Shown piece after piece: positions 37,152-46,900 of a DNA stretch of 49,765 nucleotides. The notes under the pieces are model-generated. The model saw only the letters and a list, made by a program, of their open reading frames with translations. It ran no database searches and was not told the DNA's origin. The stretch spans positions 1 to 49,765 of the forward strand of contig SKYF01000177.1 of the NCBI GenBank assembly GCA_007128005.1, given 5' to 3'. How positions within the stretch are numbered: the first letter of the stretch is position 1; each line of letters begins with the position of its first letter. The position numbers were made by a program, and so were the translations under genes. This stretch comes from Bdellovibrionales bacterium (GTDB lineage Bacteria > Bdellovibrionota > Bdellovibrionia > Bdellovibrionales > UBA1609).

Positions 37152-37790
37152 ATGCTCACAGAACGCCTGTACATAATTGCAGATCTAGGACACGATATCA
37201 CCCTGTGGATTCTAATAGGTTTAAGTGTGTTCAGCATCGCGTTTATGCTCGAACGTTGGCTCGTACTGCGCTCTGTAAAAAAAAATAGCCTTAAAGTCAG
37301 TTCGCGCCTCAGAGAATCCCTTCAGGCCAATAGCCTCAGTGAAATTGAAGACCTCAGCCGAGATCGAGAGACATTGGAGGGCAGGGCCTTAAACTATGGC
37401 TTGCGTCATGCTCGGGAGCACGGCTCTGAAGGCCTGGAGGAAATCTTTAATTCCTATGCAAATATGGAGCGACCCTACTTGGAAAAGTATCTTAGCTTTC
37501 TCGCCACCGTGGGTTCAAACGCCCCCTTTATAGGTCTGCTTGGCACGGTCTTTGGAATCATGGATGCTTTCAGGGCCTTGGCAGTCACTCAAGGTGATCC
37601 GGCAGCCGTGATGATTGGAATCTCTAAAGCGCTTATCGCCACTGCAGTAGGGCTGATGGTCGCCATCCCTGCAGTGATCTCCTATAACTATTTTCAGCGT
37701 CAGGTAAAATCTATCTTACAGAGCCTTGAGAGTGTCCGTGACATCTGCTTGGCCTATGCAAAAACCTATCGGCGGGGGGAGAGCTCCTAA
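37152..37790 (+). CDS. MotA/TolQ/ExbB proton channel family protein
   Basis: LEKYLSFLATVGSNAPFIGLLGTVFGIMDAFRALA...ISKALIATAVGLMVAIPAVISYNYF. Confidence 0.95.
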   Translation: MLTERLYIIADLGHDITLWILIGLSVFSIAFMLERWLVLRSVKKNSLKVSSRLRESLQANSLSEIEDLSRDRETLEGRALNYGLRHAREHGSEGLEEIFNSYANMERPYLEKYLSFLATVGSNAPFIGLLGTVFGIMDAFRALAVTQGDPAAVMIGISKALIATAVGLMVAIPAVISYNYFQRQVKSILQSLESVRDICLAYAKTYRRGESS

Positions 37791-38200
37791 TGGCCGCAAA
37801 GATTTCGGGCGACGATGAGCCCATATCGGACATCAATATTGTCCCCTTTGTGGACATTATTCTTGTCGTACTCATTATTTTTATGATCACGACCCCCTTT
37901 ATCATGCAGTCTCATATAAAAATTGACCTCCCTCAAGCGGCCAGTGGAGAAGATGGAACTCCAAGTGAATTCAATATCTCAGTGGCCTCAGATGGACGCA
38001 TTCTCCTGAACGGAGAGGTCAGCGACTTGCAAAGGGTCAATGCCAAATCCCAGGAGCTCAGTCAAACCAACCCTGAAGTGCAAGCCATCATCGCCGCGGA
38101 TCGAGAGGTCCCCCATGGACAAGTTGTCGAAGTTATCGATGCGGTGAAAACTGGTGGTGTCAAACGCTTTGCTATCACCATAGACCGCAAGCGCCAATAG
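37790..38200 (+). CDS. ExbD/TolR family protein
   Basis: ISDINIVPFVDIILVVLIIFMITTPFIMQSHIKIDLPQA; 1-nt overlap with upstream gene. Confidence 0.95.
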   Translation: MAAKISGDDEPISDINIVPFVDIILVVLIIFMITTPFIMQSHIKIDLPQAASGEDGTPSEFNISVASDGRILLNGEVSDLQRVNAKSQELSQTNPEVQAIIAADREVPHGQVVEVIDAVKTGGVKRFAITIDRKRQ

Positions 38201-38282
38201 ACCTTTAAAAAAAGTCAAAAATCAACAACAGCCCTCTAGACCTTTGGCCGACCCCTTTCCTGACAAGCAACAGGGGGAGCCA

Positions 38283-39527
38283 ATGGCAGATCTAAAAGAA
38301 CGGGGCCCAAGGGCCCAACAACGACTCAATTTGGGACAAATCTCTGATTCTCAGCTGAGCCTGCGAGTTGCGCGCAGCCGACAGGAGATGGAGGAAGCCT
38401 ATAAATTGTGCTTCGAAGCCTATGCACAAAAAGGCTACACCAGTAGGGTTGAGGAGGCTCTTGGCATGAGATTTAGCATCTACAATGCCTTGCCCACCAC
38501 CCTCACACTGATTGCCCAAGATGAAGGTAAAGTTGTCGGCACTCTCACTCACATTGTTTACTCCAGCCTTGGCCTCCCAACAGGAAAGATCTTTGACCTC
38601 CAGCACCTCTTACGACGCAGCCCCTACCTCTGCGAGGCCTCGGCCTTGGCTGTGGCTGATTCTCATCAAGGTCATGGAGGCCATGTCCTATTTCATCTTA
38701 TTCGTAACTACTTTGCTCTGTGCGAGGAATCCCAGGCGCTAGACCAATTGATTATCAGCATCAATCCCAGCCACAAGTCCTTCTACGAAAATATTCTTCT
38801 CTTTGATCGACTTGCAGAAGGCTGCCTCAAAAATGATTATGACTTTGTCTGTGGAGCTCCCGCCCTTGGAATGCAAATGCCCCTAGGGGAACTGCGAGGG
38901 CGAGTCCACCAGAAGTACGCTCACTTACCCAAAAAAGAAAATCTGTTTCATTTTCTCTTTGGTGGGACACTTTATAGTGAACGCCCATTCGTCCAAGATG
39001 GCTCTGCCAGCCCTCTTGTCATTGATACTCCAACGATGACTCCCGAAGACCTCTACCACTTCTTTGCTCAACTGAGATCAGATCTTGTTTTGAGTCTAAA
39101 GGAGCAGCACCAGTATTTCATACGTAGCAGCTATAACTTTCAAAATTATCAGAGTGTTTTTGATGAACTTGGACTATTAAAACCAAAACTCAGGCGCCAG
39201 TTACATAGATTTACCACCAACATACCCATCTTTTTCCTACTTACAGGACAGATCACCCAAGTTCGTAACGCCTCCCGTAGCCACCTTGCTGTCAAGAGAA
39301 CCAAGAGACTTGATGATTTCCCCCATTCTGGATTCACAAGAGCATTCATTGATCTGGGATCAAGGGGTCCAGTTGAACTCAACCTTAAACTGACCCAGTC
39401 CACTGAGCGAGATCTCGTCTTTGAGATCAAGAACCATAGCTCGGCCTGGGAGGCCTTTATGGATAAGACCGAAGCAATGTACTTGCCTTCTAAACGAGAA
39501 GGGCTCTACAATCTGAAAGTAGCATGA
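38283..39527 (+). CDS. GNAT-fold, FeeM/autoinducer-synthase-like N-acyltransferase with extra C-terminal domain
   Basis: LRVARSRQEMEEAYKLCFEAYAQKGYT, LTLIAQDEGKVVGTLTHI, EASALAVADSHQGHGGHVLFHLIRNYF...LIISINPSHKSFYENILLFDRL. SD GGGGGAG favours ATG 38283. Confidence 0.65.
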   Translation: MADLKERGPRAQQRLNLGQISDSQLSLRVARSRQEMEEAYKLCFEAYAQKGYTSRVEEALGMRFSIYNALPTTLTLIAQDEGKVVGTLTHIVYSSLGLPTGKIFDLQHLLRRSPYLCEASALAVADSHQGHGGHVLFHLIRNYFALCEESQALDQLIISINPSHKSFYENILLFDRLAEGCLKNDYDFVCGAPALGMQMPLGELRGRVHQKYAHLPKKENLFHFLFGGTLYSERPFVQDGSASPLVIDTPTMTPEDLYHFFAQLRSDLVLSLKEQHQYFIRSSYNFQNYQSVFDELGLLKPKLRRQLHRFTTNIPIFFLLTGQITQVRNASRSHLAVKRTKRLDDFPHSGFTRAFIDLGSRGPVELNLKLTQSTERDLVFEIKNHSSAWEAFMDKTEAMYLPSKREGLYNLKVA

Positions 39528-40306
39528 TCGATAGACAACTCTCCAATCTAAAGCCCTTGGTCGTGGACACGGCCACCTATAGCTCGCGCTACTATCGAAT
39601 TTCCTCTGATTTATTATTCATGCAGCGATCCCATTTTTGGCAGTCTCCTGCCTCTGAAATTGATGCTTTTCCTGACCTATGGACTCTCACTTTTTGTGAT
39701 TTTGAGCCGGGGCAGGTGGCTTTAAGAGCCAGGGGTAAAGTCCTTCCCCTTATAGGAAAAAACATTGTTTTTATCCCCAAGTTTAACCTGGTGGAATGGA
39801 TTCTTGGGACCGGTCATCTCAACTGGTCCTGTATACTTTCAAAAAATGACCCACCTACGACTGCCCCTCGGACAGCCTGTGTTTTTCCCTGGCCGAAAAA
39901 TCTGGACATCCTCAATCCCACTGATGTCCTCAACTGGCTGCAAAACGCCAACGCCCTCCTTCCCATTGATAAAATGGACAAGAGCTCTGTGGTGGCTGAA
40001 AGGACAAAGCAAGAGATCGACCAGAACTTTAAACAGAGTTTTAAGATTGGAGATGTAGCTAAAAAGCTCGGTTACCATCACTCCGTGATGGACAGAGAGT
40101 TTAAGTCCTGTTTTGGCATCAGCCCACTCACCTATCGCAACCGTCTGAGGGTCTTTGAGGCCCAAAGTCTTCTGTTATTTCAGTCATTGGATGTCAGTCA
40201 AACAGCTCAAACTGTGGGGTTTTGCGACTCCAGCCAATTGAGTCACCACTACAGAAGCCTCATAAAAGCCTCTCCGTCGCTGTTTAGGCCACTTAAGACT
40301 GACTAA
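39524..40306 (+). CDS. AraC-family transcriptional regulator
   Basis: C-terminal HTH: KIGDVAKKLGYHHSVMDREFKSCFGISPLTYRNRLRVFEAQSLL...DVSQTAQTVGFCDSSQLSHHYRSLIKASPSLFR; ATGA overlap with upstream gene. Confidence 0.88.
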   Translation: MIDRQLSNLKPLVVDTATYSSRYYRISSDLLFMQRSHFWQSPASEIDAFPDLWTLTFCDFEPGQVALRARGKVLPLIGKNIVFIPKFNLVEWILGTGHLNWSCILSKNDPPTTAPRTACVFPWPKNLDILNPTDVLNWLQNANALLPIDKMDKSSVVAERTKQEIDQNFKQSFKIGDVAKKLGYHHSVMDREFKSCFGISPLTYRNRLRVFEAQSLLLFQSLDVSQTAQTVGFCDSSQLSHHYRSLIKASPSLFRPLKTD

Positions 40307-40318
40307 AGATCCTTTTGC

Positions 40319-41497
40319 TTAAGCTCCGCTCTCCACTGCAATCTTGCCCATTGGATTTCTCAACACTTGGTCTGTTTTCTCCACTCGGCTGAGTCTTTCA
40401 TAGGGAAGAACTCTGCTGTTAAAAAGGGCAAAAAGCTCCTGGTCGAATTTGCTGGGGACAGATTGAGCGCTCAGAAGAACCAACTCAGCCCCCCGCCTCG
40501 AACAGGGCCTTGCCACAACTGCAAGCTCAGACTTTAAAGAACTCTCCTTTTCCAAGAGCAGCTCCTCCAAACACAGGTTCAACCGCATCAGGTTCACAAG
40601 CTCTCCACTGACTTTGATGGTCTGTTTCAGTCGACCCACAAAGCTCATCCGATCTTGAGACCAGAACTTGACTTGATCCTCGGTCTGATACCAGCTGTTC
40701 TGCTTGGGGTCCTGGGCAACAGGTGGCAGGGAACTCGCCAAGTCCACCTCCAGCTGAACTGTTAGGAGACTTGAGGACTTGATCTTCAAAACACTCTGTT
40801 CCGTTAACTCCCACTCCATATGTGACAGCCTCTTAAAAACTGGCAGACTGGAGTTGGCTTGAGCTCTCTCAATCCCTAAGGAGCTGAGCTCTGCTGTAGC
40901 CACCTGAGAGGCCGCCTCTGTCATTCCATAGCTGGGCAAAAGGGGCCAACCCAAGGCTCTGGCTCTCTTATAGAGACTCTCTCCTAGGGCTCCCCCTCCA
41001 ACCAGGACTGCTCTCAAACTATCAGGGGCTTGGCACCCCCCCTTCACCAAATCATAGACTTGAGTGGGAACAAGGGAAGTCAAGCTGACCCTATGATCTT
41101 GAAGGGCCTGAACAAAGCCCCGAGTCTCCCAAGGCCCTGGCCACAAAAAGGCCTGCACTCCGGACACCAAATAACTGCGGGCAAAAATGGACAGCCCTCC
41201 CACATGAAACAATGGCAGAGGACAGAGCCAGAGATCCTTTGACTGCACCTCAAGATGCCTATTGACGGCTTGAGCGGAGACTAAGAAAGCCTGACGAGAT
41301 AGGCCTACCAGTTTATAGACGCTTGGCCGAGTGGTACCTGAAGTGGCCAGCCATATCAGCTCTGGCCAAATCCTTCTCTGCTCTTCACTTCTCTCTGCGA
41401 TCTGCTCGCGAAGCTTGAGAGGCCAGTTGGGATTCAGCAAAAGGTGAGACCCCTTGCCCTCCCAGTCGACTGTGGGTGTTGTCAGAGAGGACCTCAT
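40319..41497 (-). CDS. menE: o-Succinylbenzoate--CoA ligase (AMP-binding)
   Basis: IWLATSGTTRPSVYKLVGLS, LPLFHVGGLSIFARSY, LPSYGMTEAASQVAT; location in men cluster. Confidence 0.88.
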   Translation of the reverse strand: MRSSLTTPTVDWEGKGSHLLLNPNWPLKLREQIAERSEEQRRIWPELIWLATSGTTRPSVYKLVGLSRQAFLVSAQAVNRHLEVQSKDLWLCPLPLFHVGGLSIFARSYLVSGVQAFLWPGPWETRGFVQALQDHRVSLTSLVPTQVYDLVKGGCQAPDSLRAVLVGGGALGESLYKRARALGWPLLPSYGMTEAASQVATAELSSLGIERAQANSSLPVFKRLSHMEWELTEQSVLKIKSSSLLTVQLEVDLASSLPPVAQDPKQNSWYQTEDQVKFWSQDRMSFVGRLKQTIKVSGELVNLMRLNLCLEELLLEKESSLKSELAVVARPCSRRGAELVLLSAQSVPSKFDQELFALFNSRVLPYERLSRVEKTDQVLRNPMGKIAVESGA

Positions 41498-42459
41498 AGG
41501 ACCTCTACTTCCTTCCAGTTCCGTGCCTTTAGCTGAGATTCAAAACCCAGCCCTCCACCCTCAACTTCCACATGAGCTTGAGGGCCCTGATAGGAAATGC
41601 TCTCTGAAAACTCATCTGGCTGATAAAAATCTTTGGTTTGCAGACCACAGACCTCATCGCTTGTAAACTTCTGTGCCTGCAGCATAGCGTAGACCTGCCC
41701 CAGAGGATGGTCCAAGTTGGTGGTGGTGATCACTCTTTGTACTCCCGAGCTCTTTCTGGCCCAGTCCATGTCTCCGACCAAAGGCTTCCAGATGCGGATC
41801 TTTGCCTGTCTTAAAACCTCAAAATCAATCTGTCGGTCTGCTGCCACAGGAGCCCACCCTTCCATCTCCATCCAAGACTCCAAAGTGGCATCACTGATGG
41901 GGTCTTCAATAAAGTCAATCCAGGGTTCTAAAATGGCCTGGAAGTCTCTCCACCAATTTATAAATTGGGTGGCTGAGTGAAAGCTTCCATTAAAGTCCAA
42001 GCGAAGACGCTGATGAGGACTCAGACTCCCTAACCACAACTCGAGAGTGTCCCTCACCTCTCTTTGATTCTCAGCCCGAAGTTTGATTTTCAAGTGACTA
42101 TAGCCAAGCCCATCTAGATCCGAGCCCGGCACAGGGTTGAGAATATGACTGAGAGGGATCATATGGTTCAGATTGAGTAAGCTCTGTTGATGAGTCCGGC
42201 CCAGGGCGTCTTCTTTGGCCATATCGAGAGCTCTTTGTACCAGAGGCTCGGGGGAACGAAAGCCTGCTGACAAAGAGGGGAGCAGCTCCCTTAGGCCTGG
42301 CTCTCCAAGCTCCGGCCATGACTGCAAGCAGCCATAACCCATATCCAGGCTGCTTTCACAAAACTCACAGCGCAAAAGCAGCCCTTCTACCTCTGTCAAA
42401 TTTCCTGCAGCGCTCTTCAAAACGTAGGGGCTCACCCAGAGTCGCCGCAGCTGACTCAT
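41494..42459 (-). CDS. menC: o-Succinylbenzoate synthase (enolase superfamily)
   Basis: GYSHLKIKLR, RLDFNGSFH, IDFIEDPISD, VAADRQID; men cluster context. Confidence 0.85.
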   Translation of the reverse strand: MSQLRRLWVSPYVLKSAAGNLTEVEGLLLRCEFCESSLDMGYGCLQSWPELGEPGLRELLPSLSAGFRSPEPLVQRALDMAKEDALGRTHQQSLLNLNHMIPLSHILNPVPGSDLDGLGYSHLKIKLRAENQREVRDTLELWLGSLSPHQRLRLDFNGSFHSATQFINWWRDFQAILEPWIDFIEDPISDATLESWMEMEGWAPVAADRQIDFEVLRQAKIRIWKPLVGDMDWARKSSGVQRVITTTNLDHPLGQVYAMLQAQKFTSDEVCGLQTKDFYQPDEFSESISYQGPQAHVEVEGGGLGFESQLKARNWKEVEVL

Positions 42460-42469
42460 GATAACCTAC

Positions 42470-43357
42470 TCATGGCATAAGCCCCATCACCACAAAGGCA
42501 AAAACAAGTTGAGCCCCAAACAGAATGTGCACCACAGCCGCCTTGCCCAAAAGCTCATTGTAGTGAGCCCCTGGCTCTGTGAAAAACACCTGGTGGATAA
42601 TCTGACGCACCAGAGGCCACACCACCAAAGGCAGGAAAGCCGCAAGCCACTGCCCCTGCTGAAACCAATAAACCCCCAAAGCTAGGGCCAAGAGATAGAT
42701 CAAAAGGATCTCTATGCGGGAAAACTTCAGACCAAAGCGCACGGCAAGGGTCTTTTTTGCTGCCCTCAGATCCTGTTCCCTGTCCCGAATATTATTTATG
42801 ACCAACAGAGCCGTGGCCAAAAGCCCGACTTGAAGACCGGCCACAAGGGCGGCAGGGTGCAGAGTCATTGTGTGCAGGTAAAAGACCCCTCCCACTGCAA
42901 TCAATCCAAAAAATAAAATCACAAAGACTTCCCCTAGCCCCAAGTAGGCCAAAGGCAGGGGGCCCCCTGTGTAGGCGTAAGCCAGAGCCAAGGAGACAAG
43001 TCCGATGGCTACTATGGGCCACCCCCCTTGCATAACAAGAGGAATCCCTGAGACAAATGCCAACAAAACAAACACAGCTCCCATCATCATGACCTGGCGG
43101 ACAGAGTACAGACCGCTTTGAGTCACCCTCTGGGGGCCAATCCTATCCGACTGATCTGCGCCTTTCTTAAAATCAATGGCATCGTTAAAGAGGTTGGTTG
43201 CAAGTTGAATGCACAGAGCTGAAAATAAGGCCAGTCCACTGACCCACCACAAAAGCTCATAGCCTAGAGCAGGCACAAGGGCTGTGGCCACCAGCACGGG
43301 AACAACAGCTGCCGTTAAGGTCTTGGGGCGAAAAGCCTTCAGCCAATGGATCATCAC
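42470..43357 (-). CDS. menA: 1,4-dihydroxy-2-naphthoate polyprenyltransferase
   Basis: WLKAFRPKTLTAAVVPVLVATALV, LATNLFNDAIDFKKGADQSDRIGPQRVTQSGL, NNIRDREQDLRAAKKTLAVRFG. Confidence 0.95.
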   Translation of the reverse strand: MMIHWLKAFRPKTLTAAVVPVLVATALVPALGYELLWWVSGLALFSALCIQLATNLFNDAIDFKKGADQSDRIGPQRVTQSGLYSVRQVMMMGAVFVLLAFVSGIPLVMQGGWPIVAIGLVSLALAYAYTGGPLPLAYLGLGEVFVILFFGLIAVGGVFYLHTMTLHPAALVAGLQVGLLATALLVINNIRDREQDLRAAKKTLAVRFGLKFSRIEILLIYLLALALGVYWFQQGQWLAAFLPLVVWPLVRQIIHQVFFTEPGAHYNELLGKAAVVHILFGAQLVFAFVVMGLMP

Positions 43358-43366
43358 ACAGTCCTC

Positions 43367-44206
43367 TTAAGGTAGTCGTGGAAACTTGGAAAAATCTGGA
43401 GAGCGCTTTTCCACAAAGGCATTTTTGCCCTCCTTGGCCTCTTCAGACATATAATAGAGAAGAGTGGCATTGCCGGCCAAATCCAAAAGCCCCATCTGAC
43501 CATCGCAGTCTGCGTTGAGGGCGGCCTTTAGACAGCGAATGGCCAGAGGCGAATGACTCAATATCTCCCGACACCAGGCCAATGTCTCTTGCTCCAGCTC
43601 CTCATAGGGGACGACCTTGTTGACGAGCCCCATCTCCAGGGCCTCCTCAGCAGAGTACTGACGGCAGAGAAACCAAATCTCTCTGGCCTTTTTTTGACCC
43701 ACCACTCGAGACAAATAACTGGAGCCAAGTCCTCCATCAAAGGATCCCACCTTCGGCCCCGTCTGGCCAAAGCGAGCGTTGTCAGCCGCAATGGTGAGGT
43801 CACAGACCACATGAAGCACATGCCCCCCACCAATGGCATACCCTGCCACCATGGCGATCACTGGCTTAGGCAGAGAGCGGATTTGCTTTTGTACATCCAA
43901 AATATTGAGTCGAGGAATCCCGTCGCTGCCCACGTAGCCCGCATGGCCTCGCACTTTTTGATCTCCTCCAGCACAGAAGGCCTCTTTGCCCTCTCCGGTT
44001 AAGATCACCACTCCCACTCGCGAGTCCTCTCGCACCCACTCAAAGGCTTCCTGAAGCTCCTTGACTGTTTGAGGTCTAAAGGCGTTGCGCACCTCAGGTC
44101 GATTGATAGTGATCTTGGCAATTCCGTCTTCCGTGACTTCTAAGCGAATGTCTTCAAAACTCTTTACCGAATTCCAGGCGGTCTTCTGTACATTTATTTG
44201 ACTCAT
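43367..44206 (-). CDS. menB: 1,4-dihydroxy-2-naphthoyl-CoA synthase
   Basis: [107 protein letters not shown]. Confidence 0.97.
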   Translation of the reverse strand: MSQINVQKTAWNSVKSFEDIRLEVTEDGIAKITINRPEVRNAFRPQTVKELQEAFEWVREDSRVGVVILTGEGKEAFCAGGDQKVRGHAGYVGSDGIPRLNILDVQKQIRSLPKPVIAMVAGYAIGGGHVLHVVCDLTIAADNARFGQTGPKVGSFDGGLGSSYLSRVVGQKKAREIWFLCRQYSAEEALEMGLVNKVVPYEELEQETLAWCREILSHSPLAIRCLKAALNADCDGQMGLLDLAGNATLLYYMSEEAKEGKNAFVEKRSPDFSKFPRLP

Positions 44207-44226
44207 TTCATTCTCCTTTGGGGGCC

Positions 44227-44442
44227 TTAAGTCTGCTTTAAAATTTCCATCACCTCTTCCATCTTCGCCTCGACGGAAAAGCGATACCCCCCCACATAAA
44301 TCCGCAAATGCCCTGAAGAGCGGCTGGTCCCGGTCACCTCCTCAAGGGCTCCCACACTCGTAAGTCGAATTTGGACAAGTTGGCTGTCTGTGGTCTTAAG
44401 CTTCATAAACAGTCCGTCTTCACTGATTTCAATTGGATTCAA
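44227..44442 (-). CDS. Small conserved-looking protein (71 aa) of unknown function in the men operon
   Basis: Same strand, starts inside menH (14-nt overlap), ends 20 nt before men[27 protein letters not shown]. Confidence 0.65.
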   Translation of the reverse strand: MNPIEISEDGLFMKLKTTDSQLVQIRLTSVGALEEVTGTSRSSGHLRIYVGGYRFSVEAKMEEVMEILKQT

Positions 44443-45208
44443 CTTCTACCTCCTCAAGGTCAATGCTTTTTAAAAAATCCACCAAATGTCCTGCCAACTC
44501 TCGAGGGGCCTCCACTGGCACCCGATGCCCTGCCCCCTTGACTTCCCGCCACTCACCGGGAATGCCCTGCTCTCTGAGCTGTCGATAAAGCTGAGAGTAA
44601 ACTCCATCATGTTCTCCCCAACACCACAACAGCGGACGGCCAATCTCCTGCACCTCTTCTAGCGAAAACAAATGTTGGGTTCTGTCCCAGCGAGCCAAGG
44701 CCAGAGCCAAGGCCTCACGATCAAAGTCCTCCTCCTGAACTCTGTAGGCTTTGGACCGAGAGTCTGAACCTCTCAAAACATCCTGGCCCTGCCAGTCTTC
44801 AGCCAGCCGAGCAAAGTCCTCGCCTGAGGCAAAGCGTTCAGACCAATTTTGCCTCCAGGCCTGGCGCTCGTAGCTGTCCTCTTCCCCTGGGTGGGCAGAA
44901 ATTAAAATCCCAGCAGACCACAGCTGAGGGTAGGCCACAAGAGCCTGCATGGCCAGCCGTCCTCCCATGGAGTAACCCAGCAAAACACGGGGGAAGTCCG
45001 GATGAGTGTGCACCTCTACTAACTCACAAAAGCGCTCCACCCACTCGGACATGGTAAGGTCCGCCGACAAAGGCGTGTCTGGTGAGAAAAGGTCCGGAGC
45101 CCAGCAGCTGAACTCCAGTTCGGGATGGTCCGCAGCCCAGTGCCCTAAGCTGTGATCAAAAATATCACCTCGGTTGAGAAATCCATGTAAAGCAATCAGT
45201 TGAATCAT
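44429..45208 (-). CDS. menH: Alpha/beta hydrolase, MenH-like (SHCHC synthase)
   Basis: LIALHGFLNRGDIF, RVLLGYSMGGRLAMQALVAYPQLWSAGILISAHPG, LLWCWGEHDGVY, GAGHRVPVEAP; between menD and menB. Confidence 0.9.
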   Translation of the reverse strand: MIQLIALHGFLNRGDIFDHSLGHWAADHPELEFSCWAPDLFSPDTPLSADLTMSEWVERFCELVEVHTHPDFPRVLLGYSMGGRLAMQALVAYPQLWSAGILISAHPGEEDSYERQAWRQNWSERFASGEDFARLAEDWQGQDVLRGSDSRSKAYRVQEEDFDREALALALARWDRTQHLFSLEEVQEIGRPLLWCWGEHDGVYSQLYRQLREQGIPGEWREVKGAGHRVPVEAPRELAGHLVDFLKSIDLEEVEVESN

Positions 45209-45217
45209 TGCCCTCTC

Positions 45218-46900
45218 TTATAGACCCTTTTTTAGGGCCCTTTCTAGCCGCTCTGTGGCTTGGTTGTCCGGTCGAACTTCAAAGATCATGGAGACAGAGT
45301 CAAGGGCCTTGAGCTCTTGGGGCTGAGTGAGGAGTCGATATTCCAGCCCCCACATCTCGGCCCAAGACCGAAAGCCCAATTGATGGCGATTTTGATAGAT
45401 GGGATGCCCATACAGCCCCCGAAATATCTGCCCCCCCTGATTGTTCAAAATCACCAACTGAGCCCTGGCTTGAAGCCGAGCTTGAATTTGGCCAAGGGGC
45501 CAAAGGCCCGCCAAATCATAAAGAGCGCTGAGATCTCCCAGTAGGGCCCAATTCTCCTCATCTGAACCCTGAATAAGCCCCAGAAAACTCGAAACGAGAC
45601 CATCAATGCCGTTGGCCCCCCTATTGGCATGAATCCTCCACTGCCTGGGCCCCACACTGGCCCAGTTATCCCACTCTCGAACGGGTAAACTGTTGCCCAA
45701 AAATACATGGGCCTTGGGGCCGATGGACTCGGAGATTCTGCGCACCCAGGCCCACTCGGACTCTGGCTCCCCGTCCACTAGCTGATCCAACTGCCTGCGT
45801 CTGTCCCTGTCTCGATCCAGCAGGGCCTGTCTCTGCGAGCCCGGCCAGCAATTGCTCAGAACCTGCACAGTCTCAAGTGCTGAGGGCTCTGCACCCCAGA
45901 GCCGCTCAAGGTGGACGCTCTCTGTGCTGGAGCTCGGTCTTTGCCGACTTAAACCTGAAAAGCCACCCAAGGCAAAAGACAGCACAGGAAGACTGCGAAA
46001 CTCCTTTTCCAGATCCCGCCACAGGCGCAATGAGGGAACGCCGCCAAAGCGGAGGATCCCATCAATTTCCCCCTGGCGAATCAGCTCTCGCAACAGCGAC
46101 TCGCCACTGGTCCACTGCAGCCGCCTGAGCTCCTCCGGGCCTTGCCTCAGTCCCGAGGGGGCCTCCAGCAAGCAGGGGGCTCCCACAGCAATCAACAGCT
46201 CCGCCACCCTCTCCGCATAGCCCAAGGGCAGTCCCCCCACAATGACCAATGGACGCTGAGACCTCTGAGCAAAAGCCCTCAAACTCTCTGCCACAGAGCC
46301 TGTCCCTGACTGGGTGGATAAGGACGGGCTAAAGTCCCTTGCCTTTTTAGGCGCCTGAGCCTCCTTCAGACAAAGCTCGAGATCCAGCAAAGAACCATCC
46401 ATCAGAGGCCCATCAATCAAAGGTTCATCAAAGCACAGGTTGATGTGAATGGGCCTTTGGACCGACCAAGATGACAGCTCAGACCAAGGGGTTAGGTCCT
46501 CAGGGCTGCAATCCAGACTGCTCTCCACATAGGTAGAAAACAGGCCCACCTGCTCGATGCTCTGGGGGGCCCCCTGCCCGCGGTAGGACTTCGGCCTGTC
46601 TGCAGTCACCAGCACGAGGGGAACTCTCAGGTAGTGGGCTTCAATGGCGGCAGGCAGGAGCTCCGCTGCCGCCGTGCCTGACGTGGTGATGACCGCCACC
46701 GGCTGCCTCAACACTTGGCTTCGTCCCAGAGCAAAAAAAGCCGCCGACCTCTCCTCGAAAAAAGTCCACAGATGAAAGTCAGAACTACGACTTAAGAGTT
46801 CGACCAAGGGGGCATTTCTCGAGCCCGGGCACAGACAGAGCTCCCTCACTCCAAGAGCAAAGAGATGCTCCAGACACTGCCTTGCCACCTCAACATTCAT
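45218..46900 (-). CDS. menD: SEPHCHC synthase (ThDP enzyme)
   Basis: LFALGVRELCLCPGSRNAPLVELL, FFEERSAAFFALGRSQVLRQPVAVITTSGTAAAELLPAAIEAHYLRVPLVLVTADRP, NRGANGIDGLVSSFLGL. Confidence 0.97.
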   Translation of the reverse strand: MNVEVARQCLEHLFALGVRELCLCPGSRNAPLVELLSRSSDFHLWTFFEERSAAFFALGRSQVLRQPVAVITTSGTAAAELLPAAIEAHYLRVPLVLVTADRPKSYRGQGAPQSIEQVGLFSTYVESSLDCSPEDLTPWSELSSWSVQRPIHINLCFDEPLIDGPLMDGSLLDLELCLKEAQAPKKARDFSPSLSTQSGTGSVAESLRAFAQRSQRPLVIVGGLPLGYAERVAELLIAVGAPCLLEAPSGLRQGPEELRRLQWTSGESLLRELIRQGEIDGILRFGGVPSLRLWRDLEKEFRSLPVLSFALGGFSGLSRQRPSSSTESVHLERLWGAEPSALETVQVLSNCWPGSQRQALLDRDRDRRRQLDQLVDGEPESEWAWVRRISESIGPKAHVFLGNSLPVREWDNWASVGPRQWRIHANRGANGIDGLVSSFLGLIQGSDEENWALLGDLSALYDLAGLWPLGQIQARLQARAQLVILNNQGGQIFRGLYGHPIYQNRHQLGFRSWAEMWGLEYRLLTQPQELKALDSVSMIFEVRPDNQATERLERALKKGL

